This document shows, piece after piece, positions 1-6,606 of a stretch of DNA of 16,602 bases. The DNA is from JAWPNA01 sp045402695 (GTDB taxonomy: Bacteria > Acidobacteriota > Polarisedimenticolia > JACPZX01 > DASXTC01): assembly GCA_045402695.1 (NCBI GenBank), contig JAWPNA010000096.1, forward strand, positions 1 through 16,602, in the 5' to 3' direction. The position numbers were made by a program, and so were the translations under genes. Below the pieces are notes generated by a model. The model saw nothing but the letters and a program-made list of their open reading frames with translations. It was not told the DNA's origin and did not search any database. How positions within the stretch are numbered: position 1 is the first letter of the stretch; each line of letters starts with the position of its first letter.

Positions 1-71
1 GTCTCAAGCAAGCCTCCGGGGCCGCCCCGCGAGAGGAGGAGCGCGAGCCCGACGACCCAGGCTGCCTTCAA
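1..71 (-). CDS. Possible 5' end of an exported protein (partial, TTG start)
   Basis: A reading frame opens with TTG at 71-69, overlapping the TGA of gatB (68-70) as a TTGA junction, and stays open to the left edge. It would read M-K-A-A-W followed by V-V-G-L-A-L-L-L and then a Ser/Gly/Pro-rich stretch. A short basic start followed by a hydrophobic run looks like the beginning of a signal peptide. The nearest purine-rich ribosome-binding sequence (AAGGAG, inside the gatB end) is about 14 nt upstream, which is long. Only about 23 codons are visible, so no family can be named. The start codon choice is inference; the stretch could also be a non-coding 3' region. Confidence 0.35.
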   Translation of the reverse strand, partial: MKAAWVVGLALLLSRGGPGGLLE

Positions 72-1522
72 GCCGACGACAGCTTCTCCTTGAGGATCTT
101 GTTGACGAGCGCGGGGTTGGCCTTGCCGCCGGTGGCCTGCATGACCTGGCCCACGAACCAGCCCAGTGTGGCCGTCTTGCCTCCCCGGTACAGCGCGGCC
201 TGCGAGGGATTGTCCGCGATCACCTTCTCGACGGCCGCGACGATCGTGCTCTCATCGGTGATCTGAGTGAGCCCCTGGCGCGCGACGATGGCGGAGGGCT
301 CACCAGCGCCAGCGAACATCTCGTCGAAGACCACCTTGGCGATCTTGCCCGATATCGTGCCGTCGTTGATGAGCCGAATGAGCGACGCCAGTGCATCGGG
401 CGTCACGGGGGACCTCTCGAGTCCCATCTTCGCGGCGTTGAGCCTGCCGAGCAGCTCGCTGGCGACCCAGTTGGCCGCGGCCCTCGGGTCGCCGCTCGCA
501 CGGGCCACCGATTCGAAATAGTCGGCCAGGGGCTTTTCCAGCGTGAGGAAGCCGGCGTCCTGCGGCGGCAGCCCCATCTCCCGGATGAAACGCTCGCGCC
601 GCGCCTGGGGCAGCTCGGGAAGCGTGCGCCTGATCTCCTCGATGACCTGCTCCTCGATGATGAGCGGCGGCAAGTCGGGCTCCGGGAAGTAGCGGTAGTC
701 CATCGCCTCCTCCTTGCTGCGCATCGGCTCGGTCACGCCGCGGTCGGCGTCGAAGAGGCGGGTCTCCTGCACGATTCGCTCGCCGCGCTTGATCGCCTCG
801 GTCTGCCGGGCGATCTCGTGCTCGAGCGCGCGCATCACGTTGCGGAAGGAGTTCAGGTTCTTGATCTCGACCTTGGTGCCCAACGCCGCGGAGCCGATCG
901 CGCGGACCGAGACGTTGGCGTCGCACCGCAGCGAGCCTTCCTCCATGTTGCCGTCGCACACGTCGAGGTAGACGAGGATCGACCTCAGCCGCGTCAGGTA
1001 GGCGTGCGCCTCCTCGGCCGACGCGATATCCGGCTCGCTGACGATCTCGATCAGGGGGACCCCCGATCGGTTGAAGTCCACGTGGGAGCAGGAGTCCGAG
1101 CCAAAGAGCCCATCGTGAATCAGCTTGCCGGCGTCCTCCTCCATGTGGATACGGGTCAGCCGGACATGCTTGGTGCCCGAGGCCCCCCCGGCGATCTCGA
1201 TCGGCACGCGCCCGCGTTCGGCCAGGGGAGTCTCGTACATGCTGATCTGGTACCCCTTGGGCAAGTCGGGGTAGAAGTAGTTCTTGCGGGCAAAGATCGA
1301 GCGGCGGTTGATCGAGCACTCGGTGGCCAGGGCGGCCTTCACCGCGAACCAGACGGCCTTCTTGTTCAGCACCGGCAGGACACCGGGCATCCCCAGACAG
1401 ACCGGGCAGACGCTGGTGTTGGGCGGCGCGCCGAATTGCGTGGGGCATCCGCAGAAGATCTTCGTGGCGGTCTTGAGCTGGGCGTGGACCTCGAGTCCGA
1501 TGACGGGTTCGAACTCAGTCAT
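68..1522 (-). CDS. gatB: Asp/Glu-tRNA amidotransferase subunit B (GatB)
   Basis: GatB is the tRNA-binding kinase/transamidase subunit of GatCAB. The complex converts misacylated Glu-tRNA(Gln) and/or Asp-tRNA(Asn) to the correct amide form in the cytoplasm, using ATP and ammonia tunnelled from GatA. The 484-residue length is normal for the family. The N-terminus has the family signature IGLEVHAQL followed by the four zinc cysteines C24, C26, C39 and C42 (CGC...CPVC). The RKNYFYPDLPKGYQIS block follows near residue 80. The cradle domain runs to about 290, then the helical domain, then the C-terminal tRNA-binding YqeY-like tail, ending in NPALVNKILKEKL. The ATG at 1522 sits 16 bp after the M1 peptidase stop, so the two are probably co-transcribed. 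gatA and gatC are not adjacent in this window, so the complex must be completed from elsewhere. No truncation is visible, and the family call is very secure. Confidence 0.97.
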   Translation of the reverse strand: MTEFEPVIGLEVHAQLKTATKIFCGCPTQFGAPPNTSVCPVCLGMPGVLPVLNKKAVWFAVKAALATECSINRRSIFARKNYFYPDLPKGYQISMYETPLAERGRVPIEIAGGASGTKHVRLTRIHMEEDAGKLIHDGLFGSDSCSHVDFNRSGVPLIEIVSEPDIASAEEAHAYLTRLRSILVYLDVCDGNMEEGSLRCDANVSVRAIGSAALGTKVEIKNLNSFRNVMRALEHEIARQTEAIKRGERIVQETRLFDADRGVTEPMRSKEEAMDYRYFPEPDLPPLIIEEQVIEEIRRTLPELPQARRERFIREMGLPPQDAGFLTLEKPLADYFESVARASGDPRAAANWVASELLGRLNAAKMGLERSPVTPDALASLIRLINDGTISGKIAKVVFDEMFAGAGEPSAIVARQGLTQITDESTIVAAVEKVIADNPSQAALYRGGKTATLGWFVGQVMQATGGKANPALVNKILKEKLSSA

Positions 1523-1538
1523 CGAAGGAGGCCTCGCC

Positions 1539-4304
1539 TCATGAGGCCGGATTCACTCTCACGTCATACGCGAGGGATTCACCGTACTTGTTGAAGACGA
1601 TATCCTTCGGTATCTCCGGGATGTTGAACTTGAAGGCGGTCTTCTCAGCCTCGATGATGAGCCGTTTGCGGTACTCCTTTCCGCTCTTTCCGATGATGGT
1701 GATCGGCACGATCCCCTTGAAGAACTGTCCCTTCAGCTCCTCCCTGACCGCCGAGGCCGGCTTGATCATGACGTGCTGCGAAACCTCTCCCTCGATGATC
1801 TGGCTTCCGTCCTCGGCCTCGCGCACTTTGTAGGTGAAGGTGAATTCGGGCAGTCCGACCCCCCGGAGCCACTGGTCGAAGAACCAGTCGAGATTAGCGC
1901 CGAACGTCTTTTCCGCGATCTTCTGGATGTCCCTCGTGACGATCTCCTTGCCCTTGAGCTCGTTGGCGAGGGTCTTGAGGAACTTGAAGAAGGCCTCGTC
2001 GCCCCACGTACTGCGCATGATGTGAAACGCATACGGCCCTTTGGAATAGAGGGCGGCGCGGTAGGGAGCGAAGCCTCCGGGCCCCTGCCAGACCGTGTAG
2101 CCGTCCTGAACGCTTCCGCGCATGTCGGCGTCCAGGATCTCCTTGCGCCAGCTCTCGACATGCTCCTGGTACTTCTTCTTGCCGTAGTAGTTCTCCGTGT
2201 ACAGCGCGGACATATATTCGGCAAGGCTCTCGACGAACCAGTAGTTGCTGTCGTTCACGTTGCAGACGAGCGAGCCCCACCACTGATGGGCCACTTCGTG
2301 GGAGACCACGGAGTCCTGGAACGTGCTGAGCCCCGCTCCTGCCTCGAGCCCTCCCGCGACCGCGCCCTTGCTCCAGAAGTCGGGATTGCCGAGGTAAATG
2401 AGCGACGACGGCGCCTGGCCGTAGAAGCCTCCGAGCGGATCATTCACGAGGTCGAGCTTGGCGAAAGGATAATCGATGCCGAGGATGGTGCGGAAGAGAT
2501 TCAGCGAGTTGGCCGCCTGGTCGATGAAATCCTGAGCTTTCTTCATCGTGACTTTCAGCTCGTAGACCTGGAAGTCGGTCACCTCGCCCCGGCTCTCCTG
2601 TGTGTCCACGATCTGGCGCGTGTCGGCGATGCTCTGGCGATCGATGTGAATCACGACGGGGATCTCGCTGCCATCGATCCTTTTGGCGGTGACCTTTGAC
2701 GGTGTCTCGAAATAGTCTCCGAAGATCACCGTCGGGAAGGAGACGGGGTTTCCGCCCACCCAGCGCGTGATCGAGACTCCCTCCTTTCTGACCTCCGAGA
2801 CCTTCTTGCCGATGCCCAGGGTCTTGTACTTGGCCGGGACCTTGACCGTGAGGTCGAAGTCCTCGATGAAATCGGCGAAGCGCACGAAGGGGAGCCAGCC
2901 GCCGCGGTCCACGTAGGAGAAGGAGGGGGTCAGCTTGTAGACGCTGTCCCTGTTCTCGAACTGGAGCCGGAGCGTCAGGTCGGTGCCGGCGGGGATTGTG
3001 CGCGGGAACATCACGAGCCCGGCATACGCGCCGGTCTTCGCCCACGTCAGCTCGTTGCCTTCTCCATCCTGGATGGAGTTGATGGTCATCTTGGGGTTCT
3101 TGCGCGCCTTGTTCTCCTCCTGCTGGAAAAGGCGGGAAATGCTGAATGGAAGCCCATCGAAGCTGCTTTTCGTCTTGAGTCCGTAGGTGATGTCGCCGAT
3201 CAGCGTCTCGCCGTCACCGAACCCCATCTCGACGGTCCCCTTCAGGCTTCTCATCTCGTAGAACCGCGCTTCGGCATCGGGCCGCCCCTCGAGATCGTAC
3301 GGCGCCAAGCCGCTGTTTCGCGTCTGCTCGGAGTAGTACTGGTAGATGGCCTGGCCGTCGAAACCAGCAGCGAAGACGGAGATCTCCCTGGAATTGTAGT
3401 TGTCATGGGACAGCCGGAACCAGTGGTCGCCCACGGCCTTGCTCTTGATGGCGACCGAGTAGACTTGGCGATCCGGCTGGTACGGAACGCGGAAGCCCCA
3501 GAAGGGGTTCTCCCTCAGGTTTTTCTCCACGTCCGACTTGTACTCGGTGTAGGCTTTCTGCAGCGCCTGATCGGCTTCTTCCATCTTGATCGGCCGCAGA
3601 CCGGTGAAGCTGCTCGGCAGGATCTTCTGGCAGGACCCGGGATCGCACTCCATCGCCACGGAATCCGGCGGGAAGACCAGGTCAGGCTCCCGTTCCTTCT
3701 TGAGGAGCCCGAAGAGCATCTCATCCTGTTTTATCGGCGGGACGTATGTATAAGCCAGATCGCCTGAAGCCAGGGCAACGTTCGACACGCTGCCGTCGTA
3801 GAAGTCCTTGCACATGCTCCCATTGGAGGCGCTCACTTTGAGGCCTTCCCTGGCCAAGGAGAAGGTGTCGAAATGGAAGCACTCCTCGTCCCCGAGCATG
3901 CGCCGGTGAAGCCAGGTGAAGGACTCCTTCAGCTCCTCCTTCGAGATGGCCCAGTCGCCGCCGGCGCCCTTCGTCAGTGTGACGAGATAGCGCTCCACGA
4001 CCAGGTCGGGCCCCATGGCTCTGTCCACGTGCAATCCCACTTGGTACGTCGAGTCATCCACCCGGTGAAAGCTCTTGGAGTAGATCCCTCGCTTGTACGG
4101 CTCCCCCTTGTCGTCTTTCTCGGCCAGAAGCGCCCCCACTTTCTTCCTGAGAACGGCCTCAATTTCCTTCTGCACCTCGGGGGGTGTTTCGGCGCCGGGA
4201 AGAGGGTCGCCTAGCGCAGGCGGGGCGCCGGGCCCCAGGAGCCACGCGAACGTGAAGGCCAGGGCAAGTCGCGAAAAAAGCGGGATGTGGAGCTTCGTCC
4301 TCAT
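1539..4304 (-). CDS. Secreted M1-family zinc metallopeptidase, noncanonical GxMEN region
   Basis: This encodes 921 residues from the ATG at 4304, chosen because AAGGAG lies 7 nt upstream. An upstream in-frame ATG at 4364 has no comparable site and would place 20 basic residues before the signal peptide. Residues 1-32 form a signal peptide (basic start, LALAFTFAWLL core, ALG before Asp33); there is no lipobox Cys, so it should be exported. The gluzincin zinc site is intact: H669-E-V-A-H673-QWWG with E692 in FVES, i.e. HEXXH-X18-E. YSKGPYAFHIMR (753-764) matches the region carrying the catalytic Tyr of M1 enzymes. Where M1 aminopeptidases carry GxMEN, this protein has GGFYGQAPSSLIYLG (625-639), so the Glu that holds the substrate amino terminus is missing. 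The N-terminal 450 residues are long, contain several Cys (142, 165, 220, 225) and are unlike the compact beta-saddle of PepN. Likely role is extracytoplasmic protein or peptide degradation; the exact specificity is unknown. Confidence 0.88.
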   Translation of the reverse strand: MRTKLHIPLFSRLALAFTFAWLLGPGAPPALGDPLPGAETPPEVQKEIEAVLRKKVGALLAEKDDKGEPYKRGIYSKSFHRVDDSTYQVGLHVDRAMGPDLVVERYLVTLTKGAGGDWAISKEELKESFTWLHRRMLGDEECFHFDTFSLAREGLKVSASNGSMCKDFYDGSVSNVALASGDLAYTYVPPIKQDEMLFGLLKKEREPDLVFPPDSVAMECDPGSCQKILPSSFTGLRPIKMEEADQALQKAYTEYKSDVEKNLRENPFWGFRVPYQPDRQVYSVAIKSKAVGDHWFRLSHDNYNSREISVFAAGFDGQAIYQYYSEQTRNSGLAPYDLEGRPDAEARFYEMRSLKGTVEMGFGDGETLIGDITYGLKTKSSFDGLPFSISRLFQQEENKARKNPKMTINSIQDGEGNELTWAKTGAYAGLVMFPRTIPAGTDLTLRLQFENRDSVYKLTPSFSYVDRGGWLPFVRFADFIEDFDLTVKVPAKYKTLGIGKKVSEVRKEGVSITRWVGGNPVSFPTVIFGDYFETPSKVTAKRIDGSEIPVVIHIDRQSIADTRQIVDTQESRGEVTDFQVYELKVTMKKAQDFIDQAANSLNLFRTILGIDYPFAKLDLVNDPLGGFYGQAPSSLIYLGNPDFWSKGAVAGGLEAGAGLSTFQDSVVSHEVAHQWWGSLVCNVNDSNYWFVESLAEYMSALYTENYYGKKKYQEHVESWRKEILDADMRGSVQDGYTVWQGPGGFAPYRAALYSKGPYAFHIMRSTWGDEAFFKFLKTLANELKGKEIVTRDIQKIAEKTFGANLDWFFDQWLRGVGLPEFTFTYKVREAEDGSQIIEGEVSQHVMIKPASAVREELKGQFFKGIVPITIIGKSGKEYRKRLIIEAEKTAFKFNIPEIPKDIVFNKYGESLAYDVRVNPAS

Positions 4305-4311
4305 GGGGAGA

Positions 4312-4317
4312 CTCCTT
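4312..4317 (-). promoter_or_regulatory. Ribosome-binding site fixing the M1 peptidase start
   Basis: AAGGAG on the minus strand lies 7 nt before the ATG at 4304-4302. It is the only good Shine-Dalgarno sequence near the possible starts and favours this ATG over the in-frame ATG at 4364. Confidence 0.75.
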
Positions 4318-4436
4318 GTATGCCTTGGAACAGGGCCTTGCCGAGCCACACGGGCGGAGCGCACGACCGGCCTCGTTCCCGGAGAGCGCGAAGATCCGCT
4401 TGTACGTCGATTGCCGTGGCTGGTTTCAACGCAGGT

Positions 4437-4445
4437 ATTGTATCA
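4437..4445 (-). promoter_or_regulatory. Candidate extended -10 promoter for the M1 peptidase-gatB unit
   Basis: The minus strand reads TGATACAAT just after the acyl-CoA dehydrogenase stop, which fits an extended -10 (TG-N-TACAAT). No convincing -35 hexamer is present 16-18 bp upstream. The 142-bp gap (4305-4446) is the longest within the 3' half of the window and contains no clear terminator hairpin, so it may hold the promoter for the peptidase, or the peptidase may be read through from the fad operon. This is motif matching by eye. Confidence 0.3.
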
Positions 4446-4446
4446 C

Positions 4447-6132
4447 TCAGAAGGAAAGGCCGGTCCCTCGCAGAGCCAGATCCGCCACCGCGGTGGTATC
4501 CGCGTCGTCGCCGGACTCCACCTGCCTGAGGTTGCGGCGGATGCGGCGCCAGGCGCGGTCGCAGAAGGCGCGGGCGGCGAGCAGGTGCTCGGGGGTGCCG
4601 GCCGAGGTGGCTCGGGAGATGCAGCAGATCATCGCGTACAAATCGAGCGCCGAGTCGGCCAGCCTCTCCTGGATGTACTCGCGCTGAAGGATCTCCTTGC
4701 CGTGGCGCCGCAGCGCGGCCTCCACCGCCGAGGCGAGCGCGGCGGTGTACTCCTCAACGTGCGAAGCCTCGCGACGCAGATCCGGGTGCGCGAAGGGCAG
4801 CTTCTCCGATCCGATGGCGCGCCGCAGCCGTCGCGCGGCGTAGTCGGTCAGCACACCGAGGCCGGCCAGCGGCTCGGTGAGCGCCTTGCCGACCTCCTTG
4901 AGCGTGCGGCCGGGGCCCTGCATGCCGGCCAGCGCCACGAACATCCTGAGGATCTCGTTGGTTCCCTCGAAGATGGGATTGATGCGCGCGTCGCGCAGCG
5001 CCCGCTCGAAAGGATATTCGCGCATGTAGCCGAAGCCGCCGTTGATCTGCACCGCGTGATTGACCGTGCGCCACAGCGCCTCGGACGCCTGGATCTTGCA
5101 CAGGGCCGACTCGAGCGAGAAGTCGGCCTCCTTCCCGTCCGCAAGGCGGCAGGTGATCGCCACCATCGCCTCCATGGCATAGGTATCGAGCGCCATCTCG
5201 GCGAACTTGGCCTTGATCATCTCGAAGTCGGCCACGGTGTGGTCGAATGCCTTGCGCCCCCGGGCGAACGCGGCCGATTTCGCGATCAGCTCCTTCGACG
5301 GCCCCACGCAGGCCGCGGCCAGAGAGAGCCTCCCCTGGTTCAGGATCTCCATGGCCATCTTGAATCCCGCGCCTCTCTCGCCCAGAAGGTCCGATGCCGG
5401 CACACGCACGTTTTCCATCACGACGTCGGTGGTGGAGGACCCCCTCAGCCCCATCTTCTTCTCGGGCTTCCCGGTGGTCAGCCCCGGCATGCCTCGCCTC
5501 AGGATGAAGGCCGACATCGCGCGCTCCTTCTTCGCGGCCTCGGTCTGCGCGAAGACGGTGAACAGGTTCGCAATCCCGCCGTTGGTGATCCACTGCTTGG
5601 TCCCGGTCAGCACCCACTCGTTGGACTGCGCGTCGTGCTCGGCGCGCGCCGTGATGTTCGCGGCGTCAGAACCCGAAGAGGCCTCGGTCAGGCAGAAGGC
5701 CGCGATCGTCTCACCGGAGGCGCACCCGGGCAGGTACCGGCGCTTCTGCTCCTGGGTACCGTACAGGATGATCCCCTTGCACCCGATCCCCAGGTGAGCG
5801 CCGACGGTGGCGGCGGTGGCGCCGCACAGCGTGGCGAGCTCCGACATCACGCGCCCGTAGGCGGTCAACGAGAAGCCGAAGCCGCCGTGCTCCTCGGGGA
5901 TCGTCACGCCGAAAAGCCCCAGCTCGGCCATTCCCGACAAGATCTCATTGCCCAGCGATTCTTGTTCGTCGATCCGGCGGGCGTCAATGTGGCGCTGGGC
6001 GAAGCGTCTCACCGAGTCGAGCAGCATCTCGAGGTTCTCTCGCTCCGCCTCGACGACCGATGGGTAGGGGAACACCATCTCCTCTTCGATGGTCCCCTCG
6101 AACAAGGAGCGCACGAACGATTTGCCCGACAT
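4447..6132 (-). CDS. Long acyl-CoA dehydrogenase (VLCAD/ACAD9-like architecture)
   Basis: This FAD flavoenzyme catalyses the first oxidation of beta-oxidation, acyl-CoA to trans-2-enoyl-CoA, passing electrons to electron-transfer flavoprotein. Its 561 residues exceed the roughly 380 of short/medium-chain enzymes. The N-terminal helical domain is about 30-140. The flavin/substrate segment carries FCLTEASSGSDAANI (146-160) and KQWITNGG (179-186). The C-terminal helical domain is about 255-405, with the catalytic base E389 in IFEGTNEILR and the QINGGFGYM motif (362-370). Residues 410-561 form an extra helical extension typical of VLCAD/ACAD9-type enzymes, suggesting long-chain substrates and possibly membrane association (inference). 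The start is supported by AGGGAGGA just upstream; the arsC stop lies 12 bp before it, so the gene is distal in the fad operon. No ETF genes are in the window. Confidence 0.93.
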   Translation of the reverse strand: MSGKSFVRSLFEGTIEEEMVFPYPSVVEAERENLEMLLDSVRRFAQRHIDARRIDEQESLGNEILSGMAELGLFGVTIPEEHGGFGFSLTAYGRVMSELATLCGATAATVGAHLGIGCKGIILYGTQEQKRRYLPGCASGETIAAFCLTEASSGSDAANITARAEHDAQSNEWVLTGTKQWITNGGIANLFTVFAQTEAAKKERAMSAFILRRGMPGLTTGKPEKKMGLRGSSTTDVVMENVRVPASDLLGERGAGFKMAMEILNQGRLSLAAACVGPSKELIAKSAAFARGRKAFDHTVADFEMIKAKFAEMALDTYAMEAMVAITCRLADGKEADFSLESALCKIQASEALWRTVNHAVQINGGFGYMREYPFERALRDARINPIFEGTNEILRMFVALAGMQGPGRTLKEVGKALTEPLAGLGVLTDYAARRLRRAIGSEKLPFAHPDLRREASHVEEYTAALASAVEAALRRHGKEILQREYIQERLADSALDLYAMICCISRATSAGTPEHLLAARAFCDRAWRRIRRNLRQVESGDDADTTAVADLALRGTGLSF

Positions 6133-6144
6133 GATTCCTCCCTC

Positions 6145-6606
6145 TCAGCGCGGTGTGCGCCCCGTGTGCCCCATGCCCCCCGCATGCGTCGTCGCCAGCT
6201 CGAACATGAGGCGCTTCACGCACGCGAGCACTTCGTCGCGCGCGGCCCGGAACTGCGAACGAATCTCGTCGGAGCTGCCCGAGACAGCGGCCGGGTCCCT
6301 CAATCCCCAGTGGATTCTCCGGGCGCCCGCCGGGGGCGCCGGGCAGCTTCCCCGCGCGTCATCGCACAAAGTGACGACCAGATCGATGGCGTCGAAGGGG
6401 ACCTCGTCGATCCCCTTGGAGCGCTGGCCGCTCAGGTCAATGCCGGCCTCCTTCATGACGGCCGACGTCTCGGGGTTGATCCCCACGGGATGCGTTCCGG
6501 CGCTGAAGACCTCGATTCCGACTCCGGCCGGAAGCAACGCCTTGGTGAATGCCTCGGCCATCTGGCTGCGCGCCGAGTTGCCGGTGCACAGGTACAGGAT
6601 CTTCAT
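6145..6606 (-). CDS. arsC: Thioredoxin-type arsenate reductase / low-MW phosphatase-fold protein
   Basis: This is a 153-residue protein of the low-molecular-weight tyrosine phosphatase fold. The P-loop C7-TGNSA-R13 opens the protein, and the two further cysteines of the thioredoxin-coupled ArsC relay are present: C81 and C88 in LCDDARGSC. D104 in WGLRDP is in the place of the general acid. Known enzymes with this triad reduce arsenate to arsenite, passing a disulfide from the P-loop Cys to the other two and then to thioredoxin. The C-terminus extends about 20 residues beyond typical ArsC and ends in a Gly/His/Thr-rich tail (THAGGMGHTGRTPR). The ATG overlaps the stop of the hydratase/dehydrogenase gene (ATGA, 6603-6606) and the acyl-CoA dehydrogenase starts 12 bp downstream, so it is embedded in a beta-oxidation operon. 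There is no arsR, arsB or acr3 nearby. It could serve as a phosphatase or other redox enzyme instead; the fold is certain, the physiological role is not. Confidence 0.88.
   Translation of the reverse strand: MKILYLCTGNSARSQMAEAFTKALLPAGVGIEVFSAGTHPVGINPETSAVMKEAGIDLSGQRSKGIDEVPFDAIDLVVTLCDDARGSCPAPPAGARRIHWGLRDPAAVSGSSDEIRSQFRAARDEVLACVKRLMFELATTHAGGMGHTGRTPR

Noticed and set aside
4305..4446. Terminator for the fad operon before the M1 peptidase
   Set aside because: I found no stable GC stem followed by a T run on the minus strand in this gap, so I do not call one.
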